Shown here piece by piece: positions 1-5,509 of a stretch of 5,509 bases of DNA (its first letter is position 1; each line of letters opens with the position of its first letter). Under the pieces are notes generated by a model that saw only the letters and a program-made list of their open reading frames with translations, had not been told where the DNA came from and did not search any database. Source of the stretch: Actinomycetes bacterium (GTDB taxonomy: Bacteria > Actinomycetota > Acidimicrobiia > Acidimicrobiales > SZUA-35); the NCBI GenBank assembly GCA_024227975.1, contig JAAETV010000183.1, positions 1-5,509 of the forward strand, in the 5' to 3' direction. Both the position numbers and the translations under genes were made by a program.

Positions 1-584
1 CTGGTGTCGACGGTTTGCTCGATGTCGGCGGTCACAGCCTGCTGGAGGCCGAGGTCTTCGAGCGGGGAAGCGGCGAGCGCCTGCATGGCGCGTCGTGCCT
101 CGGAGAGACCGACTCGGGCGATCTGTTCGGCCTCGTTGAGTCGGTGCCTTGCGCCAAGGGGGTCGCTGTCCCATCGGGTGTCGATCGCTCCGAGCTGGAT
201 GGTGAGGCCGCTGAGGCTATGGGCGAGGGTGTCATGGAGCTCGTGGGCGAGGCGATGGCTTTCTTCGACCGCGGCTGTGGTCTTCACCCTCGCGGCGTAG
301 CTGGTGATGCTTCGGTTGGCTTCCAGAAGATCCTCGGTGGATGACCAACAGGTCAAGGCCACCCTGATCCTCGATGACGATCCCCACCGGTAAAGTATGA
401 GCACGACCACGAGCAAAACGAGATCGACAACGATGAGCGCAGTGCCTTGTTGAGCCGACCGGACGTCGGTCCCAGTCGGGATCCGATTGCCAGCAGCGGC
501 ATAGGGCCAAACCACAAGCCGGGCGATGAGAATGGCACCGAAGGCAGCCAAGACGCTGCGTTCAACACGGCGAGCTGATGTCAC
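1..584 (-). CDS. Sensor histidine kinase, NarL/DesK-type (HisKA_3), N-terminal part; runs off the left edge
   Basis: Reading the minus strand from a GTG at 584-582 gives 194 codons without a stop, up to the window edge. Two hydrophobic stretches (about residues 11-31 and 49-65) look like membrane helices with a short loop between them. A helical linker leads into a HisKA_3 domain. The H-box reads HRLAHELHDTLAHSLS, with the phosphoacceptor His at about residue 117 (bases 234-236). The domain ends in SPLEDLGL, the usual junction to the HATPase domain, which lies outside the window. Proteins of this family autophosphorylate and pass the phosphate to a LuxR/NarL-type response regulator, often encoded just downstream, here to the left. 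The signal sensed is unknown. The start is uncertain: the GTG has GAGG only one base away, and in-frame GTG codons at 626-624 and 653-651 are alternatives. The gene is divergent from the oxidoreductase. Confidence 0.85.
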   Translation of the reverse strand, partial: MTSARRVERSVLAAFGAILIARLVVWPYAAAGNRIPTGTDVRSAQQGTALIVVDLVLLVVVLILYRWGSSSRIRVALTCWSSTEDLLEANRSITSYAARVKTTAAVEESHRLAHELHDTLAHSLSGLTIQLGAIDTRWDSDPLGARHRLNEAEQIARVGLSEARRAMQALAASPLEDLGLQQAVTADIEQTVDT

Positions 585-614
585 GCCTCGACTGCAACGA
601 ACCTCGAGGTCACC

Positions 615-651
615 GAGAAGTGCCACCCGACAGTGTTGATCGACACTTCTC
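615..651. promoter_or_regulatory. Inverted repeat in the divergent kinase/oxidoreductase spacer
   Basis: GAGAAGTG at 615-622 is repeated as its exact reverse complement CACTTCTC at 644-651, 21 bases apart. An imperfect 14-base palindrome, GTGTTGATCGACAC, at 633-646 overlaps the right arm; it has one non-matching pair. The heptamer AACGAAC occurs on each side (596-602 and 658-664). The position between two divergent genes would suit an operator shared by both promoters, but no convincing -35/-10 pair was found. The function is inferred from position and symmetry only. Confidence 0.3.
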
Positions 652-673
652 ACCAAGAACGAACTAGCCAACG

Positions 674-1840
674 ATGGGTCGCATGGATCGACGCCAGTTC
701 TTGAAGACGGGAGCATTGGCGGCCACCGGGGCCGTCTACTTCGGTGGCGCTCATCTGTATCTCTCAGACGAGCGATGGACACCCAATCGATCGTATTGGG
801 TGTCGCGCGGGCGAGCATCTGTGAACCCTCCCATGCAGGGGGACCACTCCGTGGACCTGGCCGTGATCGGCGGAGGTGTCACCGGTCTCTCCACCGCCAT
901 CCACGCACGGGAGATGATGCCGAAGCTCCGAGTCGCGCTCGTTGAAGCCGAATACGTCGGCTACGGAGCCACCGGCCGTAGCGGCGGCATCTTGGACAAC
1001 GGTACGTGGGTGGGCGCTCGAAGTGGCACTGAAGACACCGTAGGGTTCACCACCGGGCTCATCGATCGCCTCGGTATCGAATGTGATCTCGACCGAGTGA
1101 ACGATGAGTTGGATCCCTACAAGTACGCCGTCGGATTGAAAGCGGCGGCCGAACGGGCCGGGGCTCAGGTATACGAGGGCACACGGGTCGTCGATATCGA
1201 CAAAGGGAATCCCGTCCAGTTGGCGGGTGATGGATTCAGTCTGAAGGCCCCGCGCGTCGTTGTTGCTACCAACGGCTACATGCCGAAGCTTGGTGTCGCC
1301 GCCGAGCGCATTTGCCCGGTGCACACAGGCGTGGCGGTCACCGTCCCGGTGCCGGATGAGGTGACTTCCGCCCTTCTCAGCGTCGTGGCCAACGCAGATT
1401 CGTCCGTGTGGGGTCGAGAGGTCCCCGGGAAGCGAATGCTCATGGGGGCGGGAGCGGAGTACTACTATGACAACGGCCTGTACGATACGCGGCATCGCCA
1501 TCTCCTCCGAGCGCTACGGCGATCCATGACAAGTGAGTATCCCGAGCTAGAAAAACATCCATACGAGTTCACATGGAGTGGACCCTTGGGCATGACCGGA
1601 GATCAAGAGCCGGTGATCGGCGCGGAGGGCAGGGACGACAACATCCTCTACTGCGGTGGGTATACGGCTCTCGGGCTCGCGATGGGAACGCGTGCGGGTC
1701 AATGGCTGGCCGGAATGCTTGAGGGAGTCGCCCCTCCCGACTGGCTCTTCCGCGAAACGTTCCGCTTTCCGGGGGAGCCTCTGCGCTACATCGGTGTCAA
1801 TGGTGCCATCAACCTCGTGAATCTCGGATTCTGGGGGTAG
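674..1840 (+). CDS. Tat-exported FAD-dependent oxidoreductase, DAO / amine-oxidase-like family
   Basis: The 388-residue protein opens with a twin-arginine signal: DRRQFLK at about residues 5-11, then a hydrophobic stretch to about residue 30. No lipobox Cys is seen, so a soluble protein exported folded is expected. The Rossmann FAD site is VIGGGVTGLSTA (about residues 63-74), followed by an acidic strand end (LVEAE) and GATGRSGG. The C-terminal part has the family's second nucleotide-contact region (GDQEPVIG, then LYCGGYTALGLAMGTRAGQ). Relatives such as gamma-glutamylputrescine oxidase or glycine/D-amino acid oxidases oxidise amines or amino acids; the substrate here cannot be named. The core looks about 60-90 residues shorter than I remember for such enzymes, mainly around residues 135-155. 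ATG at 683 gives MDRRQFLK and is an equally good start; neither has a clear ribosome site. The small membrane protein gene follows after 6 bases. Confidence 0.88.
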   Translation: MGRMDRRQFLKTGALAATGAVYFGGAHLYLSDERWTPNRSYWVSRGRASVNPPMQGDHSVDLAVIGGGVTGLSTAIHAREMMPKLRVALVEAEYVGYGATGRSGGILDNGTWVGARSGTEDTVGFTTGLIDRLGIECDLDRVNDELDPYKYAVGLKAAAERAGAQVYEGTRVVDIDKGNPVQLAGDGFSLKAPRVVVATNGYMPKLGVAAERICPVHTGVAVTVPVPDEVTSALLSVVANADSSVWGREVPGKRMLMGAGAEYYYDNGLYDTRHRHLLRALRRSMTSEYPELEKHPYEFTWSGPLGMTGDQEPVIGAEGRDDNILYCGGYTALGLAMGTRAGQWLAGMLEGVAPPDWLFRETFRFPGEPLRYIGVNGAINLVNLGFWG

Positions 1841-1846
1841 CGGAAC

Positions 1847-2107
1847 GTGATAGAAGAAGACGGTGTTCTGAGCAATGGGCGAACTCCGCGGTCGGACTCG
1901 GTATCCGCCGTCGTCCTTGGGGTCCTTTCCCTGCTGTTCTTCTGGATACCTTTGCTGGCCCCCTTGATTCAGCTCGCCGCCCTAATCCAGTCTGTCCGCT
2001 GTGCACGCCGGAGGCTGGCCCCAGCGTGGAGCCTCGCAATCGGTTTTGGTGGAGCCGTGGTTGGTCTTGGTTTGTTCCTAGCGGTCGAGCACGTATGGCT
2101 CGTTTGA
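1847..2107 (+). CDS. Small two-helix membrane protein, DUF4190-like
   Basis: This 86-residue protein starts at GTG 1847, preceded by a GGGGG run at 1833-1837 that can serve as ribosome site. It has a short polar N-terminus, a first hydrophobic helix (about residues 20-43, containing VLGVLSLLFFWIPLL), a basic turn (CARRRL, about 52-57) and a second hydrophobic helix (about 62-84). The pattern of a leading helix with LGxLSLL, a WIPLL motif, a short Arg-rich loop and a Gly-rich second helix resembles DUF4190 membrane proteins of actinobacteria, whose role is unknown. The basic loop suggests both ends face outside, with the loop in the cytoplasm. Its start is 6 bases after the oxidoreductase stop, so the two are probably one transcript. 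No catalytic motif is visible. Confidence 0.7.
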   Translation: MIEEDGVLSNGRTPRSDSVSAVVLGVLSLLFFWIPLLAPLIQLAALIQSVRCARRRLAPAWSLAIGFGGAVVGLGLFLAVEHVWLV

Positions 2108-2262
2108 GTAGCGGCATCTGACTTGACAGTCTCGACGAACTAGCTGGCAGCCGATCAGAATCATTGCCCGTTTGCTGTTGATCGTGCTGGGGTGGCTGTC
2201 GTCACGCAAGTCGCTTGGTTGCGCACCGACGGTCTGCGCTCGAGGTCGGGTGGAATCGCAGT

Positions 2263-2281
2263 TGGTGTCATTGTGATACCA
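2263..2281. promoter_or_regulatory. Candidate autoregulatory operator of the antitoxin-toxin operon
   Basis: TGGTGTCA (2263-2270), TTG, TGATACCA (2274-2281) form a 19-base near-palindrome with 8-base arms and one G/T mismatch. It ends 7 bases before the antitoxin ATG. Ribbon-helix-helix antitoxins typically bind such short palindromes over their own promoter and repress the operon. No strong -35/-10 and no Shine-Dalgarno site is seen between here and the ATG, so a leaderless or very short-leader transcript is possible. The assignment rests on symmetry and position. Confidence 0.45.
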
Positions 2282-2288
2282 CCTGGCC

Positions 2289-2492
2289 ATGGCTATGACC
2301 TTGCGTCTGACAGATGAAGAGCAAGCTGCCCTCCGTGAGCGAGCTGAGTTCGAAGGTATCTCGATGCAGGAAGCAGCTCGGCGAGTGGTGCGTGAGTTCG
2401 TTGTGAGGTCAGCTCACCGTGATCGGGTGGCGGAAGCTGCGGAGCTGATCAGCGACCGTCACGGCGGTGCGCTGCGCCGTCTCGGCGAGTGA
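2289..2492 (+). CDS. Ribbon-helix-helix antitoxin of a Doc/Fic toxin-antitoxin pair
   Basis: This 67-residue protein has a ribbon-helix-helix pattern at its N-terminus: a short strand (MTLRLTDE), a first helix (EQAALRERAEFEG), then the ISMQEAARRVVREFV turn and second helix. These form the dimeric DNA-binding fold of CopG-type antitoxins. The rest (about residues 40-67) is charged and helical and ends in ALRRLGE; in this family the tail binds and blocks the toxin. Its TGA (2490-2492) overlaps the GTG of the next gene (2489-2491), typical of translationally coupled antitoxin-toxin pairs. A palindrome just upstream is a likely site for autoregulation. ATG 2289 and ATG 2295 are both possible starts; the latter begins directly at the strand. 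The reading frame appears intact. Family assignment is by recognisable pattern and neighbour, not by database search. Confidence 0.75.
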   Translation: MAMTLRLTDEEQAALRERAEFEGISMQEAARRVVREFVVRSAHRDRVAEAAELISDRHGGALRRLGE

Positions 2493-2776
2493 GCGACAAC
2501 GTGAACAACCACGCTCTCGTCGATGGCAACAAGCGCCTGGGGTGGTTGGCTACCGCTGTCTTCCTGGAGCTCAACAACGTGAGTGTGAGCCATGCTGTCG
2601 ATGACGACATCTTCGAACTTGTCATCGACTTCGCAGCGGGCGACGTGGCGGTTGAGGAGATCGCTGCGTCCCTGCGTCGATTGAGCGAAGCGGCTGATCT
2701 GTTTCTGCTCCGATCTCACAACGATCGCACATCTCGTTCCGAGTCGGTGTATACACTGGCGTCTCAGGTCGACTGA
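2489..2776 (+). CDS. doc: N-terminally truncated Doc-type (Fic fold) toxin
   Basis: The 95-residue product begins VSDNVNN and goes straight into the Fic/Doc active-site motif HALVDGNKRLGW, with the catalytic His at residue 8 (2510-2512). It continues with the expected Doc C-terminal half (LATAVFLELN, then DDDIFELVIDFAAGDVAVEEIAASLRR to about residue 67). Complete Doc proteins are about 125-130 residues, with some 55-60 residues of helices before the motif. Here those are missing, although the GTG start overlapping the antitoxin stop is kept, which points to an in-frame deletion just after the start. About 27 residues at the end (from about residue 69) do not look like Doc and may reflect a lost stop or a frameshift. 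Intact Doc phosphorylates and inactivates EF-Tu; this product probably cannot fold as a normal Fic domain and is likely inactive. A functional short version cannot be excluded. Confidence 0.7.
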   Translation: MSDNVNNHALVDGNKRLGWLATAVFLELNNVSVSHAVDDDIFELVIDFAAGDVAVEEIAASLRRLSEAADLFLLRSHNDRTSRSESVYTLASQVD

Positions 2777-2802
2777 ACTGCCCGGTAGGCACGGTCTGAG
2801 AC
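2761..2802 (+). terminator. Hairpin spanning the toxin stop codon, possible weak terminator
   Basis: GTCTCAG (2761-2767) pairs exactly with CTGAGAC (2796-2802). Inside it, TGCC (2779-2782) and GGCA (2788-2791) can form a smaller stem with a 5-base loop. The stop codon of the truncated toxin (2774-2776) lies in the loop region. There is no T run after the stem, so intrinsic termination is doubtful; Rho-dependent or purely coincidental structure is as likely. Confidence 0.25.
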
Positions 2803-2817
2803 ACACGGGGACACGCT

Positions 2818-3033
2818 CTACACAAATGGCATGGAAGAGGTCCGGAGCTCGATTCTCCTCGACAGTTCGTAGAGGTCGTCGATGTCCGTCAGGCGTAGGC
2901 CCCCGATCGCAGTGGGTTCGCAGTGAGCGCACCGGCAACAATGGCGCGACCGAGCAGATCAGGCGAAGGGCTGTTCGATCGTGAGGCCGGTGGGCCACCG
3001 GGCATCCACCCGATCGTCTCCGGATGACGTCAT
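2818..3033 (-). pseudogene. Possible small gene remnant with one in-frame TGA, unrecognised
   Basis: On the minus strand, an ATG at 3033-3031 opens a frame ending in TAG at 2820-2818, 71 codons with one internal TGA (2961-2959). The first 24 residues (ending GLTIEQPFA) use almost only G or C at the third codon position. The stretch from IGGLRLTDIDDLYELSRR onward does so too, as real genes here do. Between them lies a Cys-rich piece, HCCRCAHC, just after the TGA. An arginine codon CGA changed to TGA by one base would explain the break. I recognise no family. It could be a decayed gene, two unrelated fragments, or a chance open frame in GC-rich DNA. Together with the hairpin it accounts for most of the 257-base gap between toxin and acyltransferase; nothing else was seen there. 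Confidence 0.25.
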
Positions 3034-5295
3034 GTGTTAGGTCCGACGCCGATGGTCCGCCCGATGCTTGACGTTCAGCCGAAGTCGCTCCCGAGCGCCG
3101 AGCCATCGCGGTTTTCAAGCCGGTACCGTGCTGATATACAAGGCTTGCGAGGCATCTCCGTCGGTCTTGTTCTTCTCTGGCACGCAGGATTCGATTGGAT
3201 CCCCGCAGGTTATGTTGGAGTAGATGCATTCTTTGTTATTTCAGGGTTCCTGATCACTGGCATTTTGATCCGAGAACGCGCCAGAACGGGAAGCGTATCG
3301 CTTCCGATGTTCTACGCCCGACGGGCCAAGAGACTCCTACCCGCCTCGGCATTCATGATCTTTTCGACCGTGATCCTGACACTGCTCTTGGTGCCAAGAA
3401 TCCGTTGGAGCGGAATAGCCGAAGACGCGATTGGCAGCGCGTTGTACTTCCAGAACTGGCGATTGTCGTCACAGGCTGTCGACTACCTGGCTCAAGAGGA
3501 TGTCGCAAGCCCGTTCCAGCATTTCTGGTCGCTCGCTGTCGAGGAACAGTTCTACCTTATTTGGCCCATACTAATCCTACTTGCGACGCCGGCTGGCAGT
3601 ATGCGCAGGGGAAGACTTTTCCATCAGTTGGCTATTGCGGCGACCTGCGTATTCGGATTTTCGTTGGCCTGGTCGATCTACTACTCGGAGGAATCACCCG
3701 GACAGGCCTATTTCGTTACAACCACAAGGGCATGGGAGTTCGCGATAGGTTCCCTGGTTGCGCTGTACGTACTCGCCGGGCGGATGCCAGCTGCACCGAG
3801 GGCTAGGCCAGCCATGCAAGGACTCGGCCTGGCTGCGCTAGTCGGATCTGCCCTCTTCCTGCCGCAGAACACTCCGTTCCCTGGGTGGATCGCCCTTATA
3901 CCGACTCTGGCAACGGCCGCGGCCCTGATCGGCGGCGAGCCCGCCGATCAGTCTTCGGGCTCACACCTGAGGGCATCGCGCGGAGCGAGCAAGATACTCG
4001 AAGCCTCCCCGCTGGTGTTTGTCGGCACGTTGTCGTACTCCCTGTACCTTTGGCACTGGCCCCTGCTAGTCGTTGCCGATGCCGCCTGGGGCCCCAACCC
4101 GCTTTGGCTGAAAGCATGCATCGCGGCAGGTTCTATCGTGCCCGCATACCTAACGCTTCGGCTGATAGAGAATCCCTTCCGATTCCGGAACTCTCAAAAT
4201 GGGGCCCGGAGTGGCCTTCTTGTGGGTGCTTCGTGTACGGCTATCGGCGTGGCAAGTGGCATTCTGCTTCTTCAGGCGGCCCCAACGGTTTCGTCAGGTT
4301 CTGAGCGCGCCGAAGCCATCTTGTCTGAGGTGGAGACTCAGGTGTCTGATCCACTTGAAGATCCCGAGGCCACGGGGATAATGCCAGAGGCGAGCCCCGA
4401 CCCCGGGTCGGCAGATAGTACTACTGATCCCGCGGCTGCCGTCGGCGCTCTATCGCTGGAGCAAGAGACTGGTGGAGCCGAGAATCCCCAGGTACCCACC
4501 GTTGAGGACATAATCCCCGACCCTCTCGCTGCCCGCAAAGATCGGGGTGCCTTCATCTCCTGTAGGTCCTCCTACGAAGCAACCGAGCCTGAGGATTGTG
4601 TTTTTGGCCAGCAGGACAGCGCGCATCGAGTCGTACTCGTCGGCGATTCGCATGCAAATCAGTGGGCTACAGCAATCAATACGATCGCCGAATCTCGTGG
4701 CTGGTCCTTCCGTATTCTGACCAAGGCTGCTTGCACTTATACTGGCCTGGACATACTGCGAGACGCCGAGTATGAGGAATGTATTGCTTGGAATGAACGC
4801 GTACACGCAATCATTTTGGATGAGGCACCTGACCTGGTTGTCTTTACTGGTCGGGAGGCTCGGATCAGTGTTGAAGGTGAGACTCTCTCCCTTGAGGATG
4901 GACGCCCCTACCTAGTTGAGGACAACAAGATTCGCTGGACTGAGCTGATCCAGAATGGCACTCAAGTTGTCGCTCTCGCTGATTCTCCGATTCCAGGTTT
5001 CGATGTTGCGGAGTGTGTTTCGGAGAATCGAGATGATCTTCGAGAATGTACGTTCGGGCGCACAAGTGCAACACGACGTCTGGGTGTTTCGTCGCGCGAG
5101 GCTGCAGCCGCTGTGGACGGAGCTGACTTCATCGACCTCACAGACTCGATTTGTCCATCTGAGGAGTGCCCAGTCGTGGTAGGCGGTGTACTTGTATACC
5201 GCGACAGTCAGCACCTGACTGATAGCTATGTTCGGACGCTGACGCCAGCGCTTCGAGCTGAACTCGACCGGGTTCAGGCGGTTGAGGGCGACTAG
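3034..5295 (+). CDS. Membrane acyltransferase 3 with C-terminal SGNH domain (OafA-type O-acetyltransferase)
   Basis: The 753-residue protein has two domains. Residues about 30-415 are an Acyl_transf_3 membrane domain: RADIQGLR, then LLWHAGF with the probable catalytic His50, GYVGVDAFFVISGFLITG, FYARRAKRLLPAS (the RRxxR motif, residues 96-100), FWSLAVEEQFYLIWP, and LSYSLYLWHWPL near the end. I count about ten to eleven helices, the last at about 395-414. An acidic, Pro-rich linker (about 418-505) leads to an extracytoplasmic SGNH domain with GDSHANQW (Ser539) and DSQH (Asp724, His727). Such fusions move acetyl groups across the membrane and onto surface polysaccharide or cell-wall sugars; the acceptor here is unknown. 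The GTG at 3034 is one start; ATG 3052, with a TTAGG about 10 bases upstream, and ATG 3064 are alternatives. AT-richer codons (for example around 3229-3243) than in the oxidoreductase hint at separate ancestry, as is common for surface-glycan genes. Confidence 0.93.
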   Translation: MLGPTPMVRPMLDVQPKSLPSAEPSRFSSRYRADIQGLRGISVGLVLLWHAGFDWIPAGYVGVDAFFVISGFLITGILIRERARTGSVSLPMFYARRAKRLLPASAFMIFSTVILTLLLVPRIRWSGIAEDAIGSALYFQNWRLSSQAVDYLAQEDVASPFQHFWSLAVEEQFYLIWPILILLATPAGSMRRGRLFHQLAIAATCVFGFSLAWSIYYSEESPGQAYFVTTTRAWEFAIGSLVALYVLAGRMPAAPRARPAMQGLGLAALVGSALFLPQNTPFPGWIALIPTLATAAALIGGEPADQSSGSHLRASRGASKILEASPLVFVGTLSYSLYLWHWPLLVVADAAWGPNPLWLKACIAAGSIVPAYLTLRLIENPFRFRNSQNGARSGLLVGASCTAIGVASGILLLQAAPTVSSGSERAEAILSEVETQVSDPLEDPEATGIMPEASPDPGSADSTTDPAAAVGALSLEQETGGAENPQVPTVEDIIPDPLAARKDRGAFISCRSSYEATEPEDCVFGQQDSAHRVVLVGDSHANQWATAINTIAESRGWSFRILTKAACTYTGLDILRDAEYEECIAWNERVHAIILDEAPDLVVFTGREARISVEGETLSLEDGRPYLVEDNKIRWTELIQNGTQVVALADSPIPGFDVAECVSENRDDLRECTFGRTSATRRLGVSSREAAAAVDGADFIDLTDSICPSEECPVVVGGVLVYRDSQHLTDSYVRTLTPALRAELDRVQAVEGD

Positions 5296-5362
5296 GCCAT
5301 TCTTCCGGCTCACAAGTGCCGCCGTCGCAACGTCGATGGACGACAGTCGGAAGTGTGCGAAA

Positions 5363-5381
5363 CCGGTGCGGGTGCCACCGG
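5363..5381. terminator. Hairpin in the convergent spacer between acyltransferase and GNAT genes
   Basis: CCGGTG (5363-5368) and CACCGG (5376-5381) form a perfect 6-base GC-rich stem with a 7-base loop. A second, longer-range pairing, CTTCCG (5302-5307) with CGGAAG (5348-5353), lies just after the acyltransferase stop and encloses a small GTCG/CGAC stem (5332-5335 and 5341-5344). Both genes end here tail to tail, so a two-way terminator is plausible. No T run follows on either strand, which weakens the call. Confidence 0.3.
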
Positions 5382-5433
5382 CGTACCGACAGGTCGTCAG
5401 TAGTAGGAGAGTTGGGGCATTGCTGGACGCACA

Positions 5434-5509
5434 CTACGGTTCACCGCCGGTCTCAGGTACGAGCTCTTGGTACGGCTCCAAACCAAGACTCGTGTAGTAG
5501 TCTTCTCTC
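5434..5509 (-). CDS. C-terminal end of a probable GNAT-family acetyltransferase (partial)
   Basis: On the minus strand, an open frame enters from the right edge and stops at TAG 5436-5434. The 24 visible codons read YYTSLGLEPYQELVPETG near the end. The pattern aromatic-Tyr-x-x-Leu-Gly-hydrophobic-Glu-Pro-Tyr is typical of the last conserved block of GNAT N-acetyltransferases (FYxxLGFxPY), where the Tyr sits close to acetyl-CoA. The rest of the gene, including the acetyl-CoA binding loop, lies outside the window, so the substrate is unknown. It converges on the acyltransferase gene with a 138-base spacer. With so few residues the family call is tentative; another protein ending is possible. 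Confidence 0.45.
   Translation of the reverse strand, partial: REDYYTSLGLEPYQELVPETGGEP

Noticed and set aside
764..1501. Long minus-strand open frame (245 codons) inside the oxidoreductase gene
   Set aside because: It lies opposite a well-supported gene, its product is rich in Arg, His and Val without a recognisable motif, and such antisense frames are common in GC-rich DNA.
2123..2128. Perfect TTGACA as a -35 box for the antitoxin operon
   Set aside because: No acceptable -10 box lies 16-18 bases downstream, and the antitoxin start is about 160 bases away. A single hexamer is not enough.
2078..2290. Minus-strand frame of 70 codons filling the spacer upstream of the antitoxin
   Set aside because: It overlaps the end of the small membrane protein and the operator candidate, shows no third-position GC preference or known motif, and has no family resemblance.
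2959..2961. TGA as a selenocysteine codon
   Set aside because: No known selenoprotein family fits the flanking residues and no convincing insertion-element stem-loop was identified just after it; a nonsense mutation is simpler.
2459..3229. Minus-strand open frame of 256 codons across the toxin, the gap and the acyltransferase start
   Set aside because: It spans parts of two real plus-strand genes, and its product is Arg/His/Cys-rich with low-complexity character and no motif. A different minus frame in the gap (2818-3033) has better coding-like codon use.
3195..3806. Plus-strand frame of 203 codons overlapping the acyltransferase
   Set aside because: The acyltransferase frame shows continuous family motifs here; the alternative is a frame shadow.
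1..5509. CRISPR arrays, tRNA or rRNA genes, insertion sequences
   Set aside because: No regularly spaced repeats, cloverleaf-like sequence, conserved rRNA stretches, transposase motifs or terminal inverted repeats with target duplications were seen.

Overview
The window looks like chromosomal DNA from a high-GC actinobacterium. The evidence is GC-rich third codon positions, frequent GTG starts, few clear Shine-Dalgarno sites, a NarL-type sensor kinase, a DUF4190-like small membrane protein and an actinobacterial-style antitoxin-Doc pair. The exact genus cannot be read from the sequence; Acidimicrobiia-like bacteria are a guess only.

Layout from left to right. (1) On the minus strand, the first 584 bases hold the N-terminal part of a two-transmembrane sensor histidine kinase with a HisKA_3 dimerisation and phosphoacceptor domain. 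Its ATPase domain lies beyond the left edge. (2) An 89-base divergent spacer carries an inverted repeat and an imperfect palindrome. (3) On the plus strand come a Tat-exported FAD-dependent oxidoreductase of the DAO family, unusually short in its interior, and then, 6 bases after its stop codon, an 86-residue two-helix membrane protein. (4) A 181-base spacer ends in a near-palindromic operator candidate and is followed by a ribbon-helix-helix antitoxin gene. Its stop overlaps (GTGA) the start of a Doc-type toxin that keeps the Fic active-site motif but lacks the N-terminal half of the domain. (5) A 257-base gap holds a hairpin after the toxin and a possible minus-strand gene remnant interrupted by one TGA. 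(6) A 753-residue membrane acyltransferase with a C-terminal SGNH domain follows; it is the kind of enzyme that O-acetylates surface polysaccharide. (7) A 138-base convergent spacer holds hairpins, then the C-terminal end of a probable GNAT acetyltransferase enters on the minus strand from the right edge.

The genes do not form one pathway. The oxidoreductase and small membrane protein are probably co-transcribed, and the antitoxin and truncated toxin form a coupled pair. The kinase, acyltransferase and GNAT genes are separate units. The most notable feature is the antitoxin with an N-terminally deleted toxin. Next come the compact Tat-FAD enzyme and the unexplained minus-strand frame between toxin and acyltransferase. 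I saw no clear evidence of a wholly new multi-gene system.
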